Positions 33,700-45,390 of a DNA stretch of 64,000 nucleotides are shown here, piece after piece (positions within the stretch are counted from its first letter, which is position 1; every line of letters begins with the position of its first letter). This DNA is from Maniola hyperantus (taxonomy: Eukaryota; Arthropoda; Insecta; Lepidoptera; Nymphalidae). The translations under genes were made by a program, and so were the position numbers. Under the pieces are notes generated by a model. That model made no database searches, was not told the origin of the DNA, and was given only the letters and a program-made list of their open reading frames with translations. The stretch covers positions 10,490,501-10,554,500 of the forward strand of contig NC_048539.1 of NCBI RefSeq assembly GCF_902806685.2, written 5' to 3'.

Positions 33700-33885
33700 A
33701 CCTACTATTCGGGGGTCTAGAGTTCGATCTCGGGCATGCACCTCTAACTTTTCAGAGCTATGTGCGTTTTAAGAAATTAGATATCACTGAAGGAAAATAT
33801 CGTGAGAAAACCTGCATGCTTGAGAGCTCTCGATAAATTAATGTTCTCATAGGTGTGTCAAGTCTGCCAGTCAGCGTGGTTGTAC
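33700..33885 (+). repeat. tRNA-SINE body
   Basis: GAGTTCGATCTCGGGCATGC (B-box region), ACCTCTAACTTTTCAGAGCT, ATGTGCGTTTTAAGAAATTA, AATATCGTGAGAAAACCTGC and TCTCATAGGTGTGTCAAGTC follow in the order of the family. Confidence 0.85.
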
Positions 33886-35317
33886 CTACTTGCAGTTGTA
33901 TTAATATGAAACTATGCAGAGCTGAGATTTCATTAGGTATTCTTCCAAAATTTCTTCTTATTCCCTTATCTGATCACACAACTACCTACCTGTCGTTCAT
34001 ATATATCTTTTTAAATACAGTAAGAAAATACAAACAATTTTTTCAAGACTAAATTTCATGTTTTTAACGTATCTATATGTCGTGTATTTTCATAGTGTGC
34101 GTATGTTAAATTCAAGTTTTATCTACTCGTAATATTTGTGCGGGCCATTTACGCACAATGTATCAATGTCAATTAGTTATAATTGATACAAACTCGGCGT
34201 GCTGGCTCTATGATCTGATATACGACCAACGCTGACATAATGTGCGAATATCCTGATGTAAATTATTTTCTACTTGTATAGGTACGTTACGTTGTTTGTT
34301 TTTATTTTCTTTGTTCCCAGCTGCCAATGAATTACTTATGCTGTACACTACTTTTAGGGATATTTACTCATGTACTACTTACTTGTAGATTTTTATGCAA
34401 GCTCTATACAAACTAAGCTTTGTACCTACAGCTTTAAGCTGAGCTATAGGTAGGTACTTTCAGTTGATTAGCTTAGTTTTGTTTACATTTTTTCTAAAAA
34501 TTTAAAAAAATAAAGTGTTAATCTAAAATTACCTATTAATTAATTTAATTATTCTACATTTTAGGGCTGTTAGTAGAAAATAGAAATTAAGTTAAATTTA
34601 ACTGTTTGTTCAATAAAATTGATAACAATGTGCATATTGTTGTATTCCATTTCATCTAAAAATAATATTCTTATCTTCCCTAGTCTCTGTGTTGGGTCGT
34701 CTATCTTAAGATTTGTAACCTAATAAAGTTTGAATAAATGCGTCTTGAATTGCAAAAAGCACAAGGGGGATTCGCATAATAAATCTGTATTAACGCCAAG
34801 TCACACCCACAGGTATATGGACTAGGCTTAATGAAAATATATGGAGAAAGAATCCAAGTTGCACGTAAAACAAACTTGAGGGAATCGTATGCGATGGGCG
34901 TAAAACTTTCAATGGTTCATATGAACTCTCGTATTAACTATTATTTAAATAACGTAACCATGCAGAGAATCTTAAGTACTTCATGCATGCCTTCTGAAGA
35001 CTGTAGATTATAAATACCATTGTTAATATTATGTTTCCAATTCTCGTTTCTAATACGCACTGTTAGAAAATTGAATGCCCTTACAGCTTCCGTTTTCTCC
35101 CCTAGTCATAACACTGCATTGGTATGGTACCTTCAAAAGAAGAGTGAATATGCCTAGGTTCTATCTATCTGCATCATCTTCTACTGTTTGATGTGATTGC
35201 GTAAGCACGGGCCTATCTAAAATTAAAAAAATGTTGTCTATTATTTAAAAAAATATTGAGTAACTACTTAGGCACCTAATGTTCATTTAACATTAATTGT
35301 ATATTACTGCCCATATA
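33886..35317. other. no recognised feature
   Basis: AT-rich; no exon, repeat or RNA gene supported. Confidence 0.5.
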
Positions 35318-35545
35318 TTATAAATGCGAAAGCGTGTTTGTTTGTTGGTTTGTGTGTTTGTCCTTCAATCACGTCGCAACGGTGCAACGGATTGACGTGA
35401 TTTTTGCATGGGTACCTATAGATAAAGACCTGCAGAGGGACACAGATTCTTTATCGGCTTTTTATCCCGAAAAATCAAAGAGTTCCCACGGGACTTTTAA
35501 AAACCTAATTCCACGCGGACGAAGTCGCGGGAATCAGCTAGTTAT
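35318..35545 (-). repeat. family A repeat, long-tail variant, antisense
   Basis: TATTATAAATGCGAAAGCGT at the tail end, TTGTCCTTCAATCACGTCGC, AAAATCAAAGAGTTCCCACG and a head reading CGCGGACGAAGTCGCGGG. Confidence 0.92.
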
Positions 35546-36304
35546 TAATATCACAGTATGTTGTTTGAAAGAAAACGCTAATTCTCTAAGAGACTGTAGC
35601 CCTTCATTAAAAAATATGTTTAATGCCATTAAAAAGTGAAATAAAACACAGCAAGAATAATAAAGCATCAACACCTCACCAGGGAAAATGGAAAACACAA
35701 AAACACTTAATAAGACGAGCAGGTGATTTAAAAAACGAGATATCACATTTTTTCACAATAATGAACGGAGATTTTTCGCAGTTGGAATTTCACACAAAAG
35801 GCTTTATAACATTAACGGACTCGGATAATGAAAGTAGATTTCGCTATGTAATGCTGTGTCCTAGGTTATAAGCGGGATATTTTCATTGTTTCTAACGATT
35901 CTGGCATTAAATTTAATGGTAGTGATAACGATGCAACTGCTGTGTACACTAAAGGATTTTTGCTTAATCAATATTTGCAAAGAGTTTGAAAAAACAACGG
36001 AAGATTCTTCTAGCTGTGAAAATGAAAACGTTAAGTTAAATTATGGTCTAATACTTCGTGGTACCGGTACGAAGTAAGAATAAACTTCTAAGTACATCAT
36101 TATAGGCATTTTGTCTCTAATGATGAATGGAAAACGAGTGTGGAACGGAGAAGAACATCCTAGCATTCCTAGCTGGCAACATCTGCTCCAACGGTTTAAT
36201 AAAATTACCAGGTCATTGTTCGAAGCTGCTGTATCCATGGTTCGGGTTGTGTTCGATAGTTCTCCTCAAAAGACCCTACCAAGAAGAGTATATAATCCTA
36301 ATCC
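35546..36304. other. no recognised feature
   Basis: Several short plus-strand frames (60-80 codons, for example 35623-35871) have no motifs, and no exon borders fit. Confidence 0.5.
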
Positions 36305-36540
36305 TAATATCCTAATCCTAATAATATTATAAATGTGAAAGTGTGGATATTTGGATGTTTGGATGTTTGTTACTCAATCACGCAAAAACTACTGTACGGA
36401 TTTGGCTGAAATTTGAAATGGAGATAGATTATGCCCTGGATTAACACATAGGCTACTCTTTATCCCGGAAAATCAAAGAGTTCCCGTGGGATTTTGAAAA
36501 ACGAAAATCCACGCGGACGAAGTCGCGGGCATCAGCTAAG
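36305..36540 (-). repeat. family A-like repeat, antisense
   Basis: ATTATAAATGTGAAAGTGTG, TACTCAATCACGCAAAAACT, CCCGGAAAATCAAAGAGTTC and ACGCGGACGAAGTCGCGGGC. Its tail differs from the standard family A tail (GGATGTTTGGATGTTTG). Confidence 0.9.
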
Positions 36541-37110
36541 TAGTTAATAGCCCATAATTGAATGGATACGTGTATATAATATTTTTTTGTCAATTTTGAC
36601 AATAAACTAACACAGAGGACTATTGCAAATTAAAGACCTTTTTATTGATCAAGCCCATGAAACTAAGAATTAGCTTACTAGCTTCTAATTATCAAGACTG
36701 TAAAAAACCACAAACCTTCTACAACTTGGACCCCAACGCAGTCTGCAATCCCCTTACCCTACCCTCCACATAACGACAACCCTGTTTATTGCTGGGTATT
36801 GTATGGGCTTAATTAATTTGCTTTTATGTGAACAATCTTTGCAATATTTGCTGAGCCATCCTCAGAAATTATAGTCTCGTTTTACGAAGTGTCTAATAGA
36901 TAATGTTACAAAATAAAATGAACATAATAAATCTTAGATCGCAGCCATTTACATACAATGCTCAATATACGCTGTATAATATTATAATAAGATGTTATAT
37001 TGAATAATAATATCGATGTCATACGGGATGTGAATTGATTTACAATGGCATGAATTATTTTAGAAATATAGCTTTGAGGAATGTAGGGAGAAGAGACTAA
37101 AGTTATATAC
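36541..37110. other. no recognised feature
   Basis: AT-rich intron sequence. Confidence 0.5.
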
Positions 37111-37290
37111 AGTTGATTCGTTGCGCACTCCCAACAAGCATAGTTGGATTCTCATTTGAATATTAGCCAATCAAACGCAAAGAAATTTTGTACACACGTT
37201 CAGACACTAGTATCTGTTTCTACAATGTTCCAGATTTCTGTAAATTCCTAATGTAGTAGTAGGTATAAAGTTACACAGGCTTTAAGATTT
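37111..37290 (+). repeat. dispersed repeat, partner at 42255
   Basis: Shares CATTTGAATATTAGCCAATC, AAAGAAATTTTGT, TCTGT, AGATTTCTGTAAA and AAAGTTACACAGGCTTTAAG with 42255-42490 in the same order. Its end abuts the foldback at 37295. Confidence 0.6.
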
Positions 37291-37294
37291 AGGC

Positions 37295-37437
37295 TGAAAT
37301 CTATAGAGCGCACTTTGACTCTGCTCAGACTTAAGATTGAGTTAAAACGAGACAGATTTATGTGAGAGATATACATCTGTCTCGTTTTAACCCTGTCTTA
37401 AGTCTAAGCAAAGTCAGAGTGCGCTCTATAGATTTCA
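37295..37437. repeat. foldback element with 62-base arms
   Basis: Arms 37295-37356 and 37376-37437 pair with about eight mismatches around a 19-base loop. The outermost 20 bases (TGAAATCTATAGAGCGCACT) match exactly. Confidence 0.92.
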
Positions 37438-38804
37438 CCCTTAGATACAAACTTTTGAGCCCATGTAAATTTGAAAAGCATTTTACCGGAATTCGGTAAA
37501 CCACAGACACAGATACTTACCTATTTGTTTCTAGAATCAGAACTAATTAACGTTTGTGTGGAAACTGCTGGAGAGCGCGCTAGAGAAACTTCTCTTCCAC
37601 AGACATATAATGTACCTATTCGAAGTGATCAGCGCGTCTATGTACCGTAGCTACAATATATGTCTGTGTTCTCTTCATTGACATTATGCAGCGCTTTTGT
37701 CGACGATTTTATTGGGATACTTACCTAAATCTGTATCTGGAAATATATCAAGCATAAATTACCATAAAACGTGCACTACTTTAATAGATACGGTACTCTT
37801 GTAGAACTTATAACATATACCATAAGGATCACATTGAACGTACTTAGGTATAGATTTATAGGTCGGCGACCGTGCTAGGCTTGCGACTTCGGCTTCTACG
37901 AAAAGCAATTCGCTGTTGAACATGGGCGGGTAACTTGTTTGAGAAGCTTACACAGTCTTTAATAAACATCGGCTGAGGTAGTGAATCGTTAACAGGCATT
38001 TTAGCGCGTTTGCTCTTTTTCATTCTGCAGTTTATGAGAAACACTTGAACATTTTCTGCTTATCTCGGCACAAGTTGGATTTTAAATATTTTCTATTCAA
38101 TCGCTTTTGGCGTACGCCATCTGCTATAGCAGCACCTTTAAGCAGCTTTTATTCGTTTCGTTCTATCATTTTTGCGAAAAAACAGCGTCTGATGTTAACC
38201 AATAATAAATATCGAACCTTTAACGAACCTTAACAATTATTTTAGTGCTTCCGTTTACTTAGCAATTCCAAGAAACATTCCAATATTATTCACCTAATTC
38301 GATGGCTGCGCTGATATTAAATTATTGAATATTTTGTTAAACGATTTTCCCCATTCTGTTTTTTTCTTTTCTTTGCATAATTTAACTGTGAGTCGCCATA
38401 TTATTTCCGAATACCATGATACGAAACTTTGTATAATGATGTCATCTTTGAAAAAAAACGAAAACGGACTCAAACATAATATAAACCCACGAATGTATAA
38501 ACCGCAATGAATCACACAAATCTAGATTTCGTCCCCTTTGACATCTCACGAACGTTCTGAAATCCCAATACGATTTATCCATTGTCATTATATGTAAGAG
38601 CACATAATGGTAGTGGTAGTAGAAGATAATATAACGTCGGTGCTTAGGTGAAACGCTCATGAATTATTTAGAGGTGTATTTAACCGCACCTATAGCGGTT
38701 TATCTTTGAGATATTATCCTTGAAAGTCTTTCATATTTTCCCTGAATCTTAATCTATCAATCTTTTTAATAATTATCTAAATATGTAAAAGGAATAATTA
38801 TCTG
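37438..38804. other. no recognised feature
   Basis: Short opposed frames at 37856-38044 and 38294-38660 have no motifs. Confidence 0.5.
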
Positions 38805-38992
38805 AATATATAAAAGGAAAAGGTGACTGGCTGACTGTCTCACTGAGTGACTGACTGATCTATTAACGCACAGTTAAAACTACTTGACGGATCGGGCTGA
38901 AATTTGGCATGCAGAGGGTTTTTGAAAATTCAACGTCTAAGGGTTGAAATTTGTGGAGTTCACGCGGACGAAGTCGCGAGCATAAGCTAGCA
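38805..38992 (-). repeat. family B repeat, antisense
   Basis: ATATAAAAGGAAAAGGTGAC, CTGACTGATCTATTAACGCA, GGGCTGAAATTTGGCATGCA and ACGAAGTCGCGAGCATAAGC. Confidence 0.92.
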
Positions 38993-39172
38993 ATATTATA
39001 AATGCGTATGTCTGTCTGCTAGATTTCACGACCCATCCTTATAATCGATTTTGACGAAATTTCGTATGTACTCCAGGGACGACGACTGACGGGCTACTTT
39101 TTATCCCGGAAATTCAAAGATTTTTAGATACTCCAAATTCAGACGAAGGAAGTCACGGGCATCATCTAGTAT
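38993..39172 (-). repeat. family A repeat, antisense, diverged
   Basis: Abuts the family B copy: AATATTATAAATGCGTATG, TTTTGACGAAATTTCGTATG, CTACTTTTTATCCCGGAAAT and AGTCACGGGCATCATCTAG. Confidence 0.85.
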
Positions 39173-40302
39173 TCATATAAAAAAAGACATTGACTGACAT
39201 AACAACATACAGCACAAAAAATCATTAGGTCACTTGAGATTTTACACGGAGGTTTTCTTTTTGAATAACGTCTAGGTATTCCCAGTCCTGTCTTAGGAGT
39301 GATTTTGAACAGAATCTTCATAAAAACTTCTCGGGAAAATCTACTGACGTACCTATGTATAATTGAAATGTAATGATTAAAATTACGTTTAAATGTAATG
39401 ATATAATTAATAACGTTACCTTATATTACGGTACTCAAGAGCTGTTAAAACTCTAACGGAAGACTTCACAATGAAATAACCAAACCCTCACGATTGAATT
39501 GTTTCATCACACTATTCATGTCGATAATAACGTATTTGGTCATTCAAATCTCGTGGTGTGTGACAAAAAAAAACAATCAACACAATAGAAATCCTTTCAT
39601 ATCCAAAGATCGATTCATCGAATACTGCCATTGATCATATTGTTACTCCTACTTCTGCCTCCAAATACTTAAATGTCAGCTGAGGACTACGACGAAGTCA
39701 AAAAAAGTGCTTTTATCTCATTTTGCCTGGAAAAAGTTATCTTAAGTAAGACAAGCTAAGTCTGGGTCTAATTTTGACCAGATTAGGTTAAGCGGAAAAT
39801 TAACAGACCAGCAAATCGCATTTAAAATATTAATACATAGATGGGTATGGATTATTATTACTTAGGTACTAGGTTTTGCCTGTTTTACTCTGTATGTATT
39901 GTGATACAAATTGCATCCATCGAGGCTTGCATTGCCTGCCAATGCCAAACACGGTCCATTGGGTTTGGTCACAAACGCCGCCATGATAATTTCGATAATG
40001 CACTTAAACCGGGCTTGTTCAGTTCCAATAATACATATAACAATAGATCGTTTATCGTTTATTTGCATAATACATACATGCAAACTGGATTATCGTCTAT
40101 ATGCAATTCTCAGGCTCAGGCTCCTAAAATAAAATTGCATATAATGGCCAAATAGTAAGTTTTGAAACAGAAATTAATGAGATTTTTAAATCTCATCCTA
40201 TGATATCATCATGACAGGATACACTTAGTATCGCGGCAACCCCCTGCCAGACACCGTTAAACTTATGAAGAAAATATAAAAAAATACACTTTATAGGTAC
40301 TT
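39173..40302. other. no recognised feature
   Basis: A 104-codon plus frame (39841-40155) overlaps two other open frames of similar size; no motif or splice support. Confidence 0.5.
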
Positions 40303-40462
40303 TGACGTAAGATTTTTTTACAGCTTTGTTATCTCCTGTGTAGATAACAGGTGATGGGTTCCAAACTTCATAGTCGTTGATCGTTCCTCCCCGTGTTGGG
40401 GACAATACGCATACAAACTTTTATAAAATAACGAAGGTCTAGCCCTCCCGGCCTCTTAGTCC
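40303..40462 (+). repeat. dispersed repeat, partner of 4970-5140
   Basis: TGACGTAAGATTTTTTTAC, a GTTATCTCCTGTGTAGATAA hairpin, GTCGTTGATCGTTCCTCCCC and TTTTATAAAATAACGAAGGT. Confidence 0.7.
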
Positions 40463-40869
40463 AATATATAAGTACATTTAATTAGTTAATTATAGTCCTG
40501 ACCTAGTCAAAGAAAAAAAGCATTCTTACTTTACTTACTGGTACAATACCTAGTATGAATTTTTCTGTCGTCGTTCGAACGTCGTGATTTGAAACGTCTT
40601 GTACAAAGGTCGATGAACTATAAGCTCTCCGCGACACCGTAATTAAACCTTTTTTGTGCCCTTTCTTCTTTGAATGGGACAATAATATGTAATCGTTCAG
40701 TCCCCTCGCACGGCGGCCATTAGCTCAATAATTGTTGATTGTTATAGTACAATATTTGACGGTAGAGATAGCCTTACATACACTTATGAGATATTTATTA
40801 TTACTTCTTTGCTTACTACTGTACTTCTAACAATTAGTCTACTTTTTCTAATTTTTGCGAATGTAAACT

Positions 40870-41065
40870 ATTTCATCAGCATCATCACCAACCTATCGCT
40901 GGCTCAGTACTGAGTACTGGTCTGCTCTCAGAATGAGAAGGGTTTGGCCGTAGTTTATCACGCGCGCTGGCCAAGTGCGGATTGGCCCACATCTTTGATA
41001 ACATTATGGAGGCAGTCATGCAGATTTCTTCACGATGTTTTCATTCACCGTCTCTACTTCGAGTG
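40870..41065 (-). repeat. tRNA-SINE tail, antisense
   Basis: CATCAGCATCATCACCAACC (the GAT tail reversed), CTCTCAGAATGAGAAGGGTT, CAAGTGCGGATTGGCCC and TTCACGATGTTTTCATTCAC. Confidence 0.85.
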
Positions 41066-42254
41066 AAGGAATTTTTCGATTGACGTTATAACGAAATTTT
41101 TCATCAGCTTTTACAATGATATCATTGTTTCTTTTAATTTAAAGTAGTAAGGTACTCTAATCTATAATCATTTATTTTAAAACATCAAAGGACCTTTTTT
41201 AATGTGGGTAGGTAGGTACATTAGCACAAATCTAGTATGGATTTACAAATGTCCTGATTTAGCGTCAAGTTTTTTAATTTAAAAGCTTACCTACACTCAA
41301 GGTTCAGATTTTTTTGTGTGGGTGCAAAATCATTATTCCTACTTTGTACAATATGTTAAAGATTACACAAAGATACCACAGTGTAAATACTCTATCAATG
41401 ATAGTAGGTACAAAGCGATTGTATGGGCGGTGTATGGGTGGTATAATTCGGTCTTCTGTTCTCGTAGGTATACCTATTGATGTATTGGTATTCAAAGTAT
41501 GCTCAGCATAGACGCATCGATCTGACCTTTGCAACTCCAGCTATGCTTCAATCGTTGGTGAACGATGGTATTTGCGGGGTTAGGCTTAGGAGTCTATGAC
41601 GACCGAAATGCTTAGAAACATCCCTCAAGTTTATGTGTTGAGTATTGAAGGTTCGTAAATCGTAATATTATTATAACAAAACATTTTTCTATTAAAATGC
41701 ATATGTTTTATTACATTTTATTAGCTGATTCTCGCAACTTCGTCCGTGTGGATTTAAGTTTCTAAAAATCCTGTGAGAACTCTTTGATTTTTTGTTATAA
41801 TTGCTATATTTGAAGCCCTTCGGACACTAATAGTTGCTAAAAAATCAGTAATTCTGGTAACTGACTCTTAATAAAAACCTACCCCATGAAAATCGTATGA
41901 TATGGCGCTGAACTGGTCAAAATAATAGAGCTTGTTCCTAGCCTTAATTCGACTTGGTTTAGGTACCTAGCTAGAGATAAGAGCAGACCTTATTTAAATA
42001 CCGGTAAAATCTAGGTCATTTTATACTACTGTGAATAGCGCTAGACTAGTTTTTGGGTCACTGGTTTTTGTTATTTAGCTTGAAATCGTGCGGAAAAATC
42101 CCGATTTTTCAATGTTTTACATATCATTGCGACGTAAAGGTACAAAATTTTGCATAGGTACAAAATAACTGCTCAGTCGTGAACCACGCAAACTATACCA
42201 TGTAGGTATAAATTAAGCTTCGGACTTCGGCTCTGTCCACGTTTGGAATCACCA
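41066..42254. other. intron, mostly unassigned
   Basis: Only a partial family A head is recognised (about 41720-41800: GATTCTCGCAACTTCGTCCG, then GAGAACTCTTTGATTTTTTG). Confidence 0.55.
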
Positions 42255-42490
42255 TCATAGCTAGCTTTACTGGAAGTAGCTTAAGTAGCTTAGCGTAGTT
42301 CAATTTAAATATTAACCAATGAAACTCAATGAAATTTTGTCGTTATAGAAAAATATATTTATGTCTGTGGTTTTCCATATTTCTCAAAAAAGGTGTAGTT
42401 TTAAAATTACACGGGCATTTAAACATACTTTATGAGTCAGCATAACTTTAAAACTACACATTTTACGGAAATCTGTACAGACACAGAAAT
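42255..42490 (+). repeat. dispersed repeat, partner of 37111-37290
   Basis: AATATTAACCAATGAAACTC, AATGAAATTTTGTCG, TGTCTGTGGTTTTCCATATT and TTAAAATTACACGGGCATTT. The part TAAAACTACACATTTTACGG looks like the inverted mate of the TGTAGTTTTAAAATTAC block, so this copy partly folds back. Confidence 0.6.
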
Positions 42491-42499
42491 TTGTATTCA

Positions 42500-42697
42500 G
42501 AACTAGCTGCCCCGGCGAACTTCGTACCGCCACAGTCGATTCTTTTTCAGGGTTTTTTTTTAAATTTTTCTCTCCATAAGAACCAACCCCGTACTTCAAG
42601 GAATATTATGAAAAAAGAATTAGCGAAATCGGTTCAGCTGTTCTCGAGATTTGCGATCAGCAACACATTCAGCGATTCATTTTTATAATAGAGATGT
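42500..42697 (+). repeat. family D repeat
   Basis: CTAGCTGCCCCGGCGAACTT, CTTCAAGGAATATTATG, AATTAGCGAAATCGGTTCAG, GAGATTTGCGATCAGCAACA and TTCATTTTTATAATAGAG. Ends about 115 bases before the predicted 5' UTR of the MGNTNS exon. Confidence 0.9.
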
Positions 42698-42813
42698 GTC
42701 TACAAAATTTCATCGAGTTTAATTGGTCGTTAATATTAATCGTTTATATGGAAAGCGCTAAGAATGCGCTAGGATTATCTACTTCTCATAATAGCTTTAC
42801 TTGCCTCATGCAG

Positions 42814-42970
42814 GAAAAATTTAGAACAAGTTAATTTAAGAATTGAAATAAACATCAACACCATGACCAATTCATGTAAAAACGGAACTGGAATATAAAG
42901 TTAAGTGTTTAAAACAAATATGAAGTGAAATAAGTGTGATATTAATTAAATTAAAAATAATAAATCAACA
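42814..42970 (+). other. sick: probable 5' untranslated part of the MGNTNS exon
   Basis: Follows an acceptor-like TTGCCTCATGCAG (42801-42813). It contains two short upstream frames (ATG at about 42862, 12 codons; ATG AAG TGA at about 42920) and an in-frame stop TAA at 42947-42949. That stop supports the ATG at 42971 as the true start. Whether transcription starts here or an upstream noncoding exon is spliced on cannot be told from sequence. Confidence 0.4.
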
Positions 42971-43062
42971 ATGGGCAATACGAATTCGGGGCAAGGTCAT
43001 CATCGACAAAACAGTAAAAGCAGAAAATCCCGGAGTTTACCAACCTCGCCAGAAGTAAGAAG
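42971..43062 (+). CDS. sick: navigator alternative first coding exon (MGNTNS N-terminus)
   Basis: 30 codons plus two bases, starting with ATG in good insect context (CAACAATGG) and ending at AG|GTAAGT. The peptide begins MGNTNSGQ and continues with a His/Arg/Lys/Ser-rich stretch (HHRQNSKSRKSRS) and LPTSPEVRR. Gly2 with Ser6 fits the N-myristoylation pattern (MGxxxS), and the basic cluster behind it would help bind acidic membranes. The donor is in phase 2, the same phase as the CH exon donor at 2107, and joins in frame to the exon at 49318. This gives a navigator isoform without the CH domain. The assignment rests on phase, position and strand, not on recognised homology of these 30 residues; an unrelated small gene is the alternative. 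Confidence 0.6.
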
Positions 43063-45139
43063 GTAAGTAACCCCCGAATACGGAGAAACATCTTAGTATT
43101 TGCCGTAGGTATTTTTGGCGTTTTGACCATAAACTTAGTGCCAGAAAAACAAATAACATTTGACAAATTCTGCAGTACAAAAGAACTTCAGTATTTAGCA
43201 TTGACTTACCTTTTTATCTGTATATCAACTTCTTCAAGGCTGCAGAACTGATTTTAGGTACACTGATCGCAAAACAAGTAAATAGTCCAATCTGAAGTTG
43301 CAACATGGCAGTTTGCACATGTAATAGAATACGGCTTAAAACTCAAGTTCAGCTGAGATCTGTTTTTGGACAATGCGTAGTCATACGCCTCGTGTTCAGA
43401 TTGACCACTTCTTTAGCGCGCACTGTACCACGTATCTTTTTCTGTCAAAAAATAAGATATCATCTATTTTCATTTTCGAAAGCGTCATGGCATGGAAAAA
43501 AATTCCTAAGATAATTTTGAAATCATAATCATCTAATGAATGTGATAACTCGAGAGCTCAGAATAGTTCAGCACATCAATTATCACGAATGCCCTTCAAA
43601 GAGAAACCCATAAGCAAACAATATCCAAACGAAAACATATCCACCACCTCATTTCGTGACCAAGAGCTCTTTGTTAAGTCTCAACAACATTGGAGTGAAA
43701 ATAGGAACACCTAGTTCACTTAGCTCAGCATTCTAAAAATATCCAAGCCTGATTTAAGTCACAGTTCGTCGATCTTTACGAAGCATATCATCAATATCGT
43801 AAAAGAGAAATAATCTTTGATCTCTCTCGACGTGTACCTTGTATGTAGTAGGTACAGGCTAAACAATGAACAGGGCTTTGCCTTTTATAGCGGTGAATTA
43901 AACTTTGTCGGAGATTCTTAAGATCTCGGAGCAACTAACTTTTTAAAGTTTAACATTTACTTTGTATTAAGTAGTTTGTTCAGTATTTCTTATCCTAAAC
44001 GTGCTTGTTTAGGATAAAACAGAACATTTAGTGGTTTTAATTGTTATTTTGAGCGGTTTTCTTATTTTTCAATGCTCTTTGCTTATGTTGATTTTTATCT
44101 CTATAATTCTTTGGTTAAATTAATTTTAAGTGGTAACATAGGAAAACTATTTTTTTATTGCTCATCAGATATTTACTTGCGTTTATCGTGTTAAGATTTT
44201 TCGTAGGAAGGGCTCGTAACTCTTGAAAGTTTCAATTATTTTATTTAATAATAAAAATAATCCGTGTGACTTCTTCGGCGTGAATTTAGTTTTTTTGAAA
44301 CCTGTGGGAACTCGATGATCTGAACCAAATTTCGTCAAAAATGGTTTAGCAAAAAGCTATGCTAACAGTCGTGAAAAGCTAGCAGACAGACAGAGACATT
44401 AACTACAGAAGTACGTTCGGTTAAGTTATCGTCATTGTACCTACTAGAAAGCTTATAATTACTTGGCAGTCGGTTTTAATTAAGTTTACCTACTTGTTAA
44501 TTTTAGTCGATAAAATCCATGGTTTCACTAGAGTAACGTCGTTGAAAGCTCCATTTAATTTAGGCTAGGCCATTGTGATATGACAGTGTCATTTTCGAGC
44601 GGCTCTCGGAAATTGCACTCACGCGTGACCTCTTTGATATTGGTATTTCAAAATGAAAATGCAGTGTTTATTACTAGCCTAATTTACATCATTTATATAG
44701 GGAATAAACATTATTTTGCATACTAGCAAAACTTAAGTAAAATATGGGAACAATATAAAATACCCAATTAAAAATCCTGCTACAAGTAGCTAGATACTTT
44801 AACCACCCAAATAATTTGTAGGTACATAGATAGGTTTAAAGAGTTAGTTTTCTTAAAAAAGAACAAAAGTTCACTTACTTGCATGAGAAACAATCTAACT
44901 ATAAAATATTCTGCAGAATAATAGGTATAGTTTTTAAGTAGGAAATTAAAACTCACAAACGTATGTGGTAATACGATCAAGCTGGCAAATCTAGTGTGTC
45001 GTAGGTATAGTGCAGCATACTCAGGTAATACAGAAGAACCATTTCACAAACTTTCGTGTTTTATCAAACATCTCCATTCCATGAGTGAATGAACATCAGC
45101 TCTAGTAGCATAACCGTTTTACAGATTATTATCATACGT
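43063..45139. other. intron between MGNTNS exon and common exon
   Basis: Includes a degenerate family A piece (about 44255-44400: TAATCCGTGTGACTTCTTCG, AATTTCGTCAAAAATGG, AAAAGCTAGCAGACAGACAG). Otherwise unassigned. Confidence 0.55.
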
Positions 45140-45390
45140 TTGTAGATCATCATCATCATCAACCGATAGACGTCCACAGTAGGTCTCTCGTAAGGACTTT
45201 CACATGCCACGGTCTTGCGCCGTCTGAATCCAGCGGCTCCCTGCGACTCGCCTGATGTCGTACGTCCACCTAGTGAGGGGTCTTCCAACGCTGGGCTTTC
45301 TGGTGCGAGATCGCCATTTCAGCATCTTGGAACCCCAACGTCTATCGTTTTTCGAACTAAGTGCCCTGCCCATTGCTACTTCAGCTTCGC
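45140..45390 (-). repeat. RTE-like LINE 3' end, antisense
   Basis: ATCATCATCATCATCAACCG tail (reversed), CGTCTGAATCCAGCGGCTCC, GTACGTCCACCTAGTGAGGG and GAGATCGCCATTTCAGCATC. Same segment as 578-917 but truncated earlier. Confidence 0.85.
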
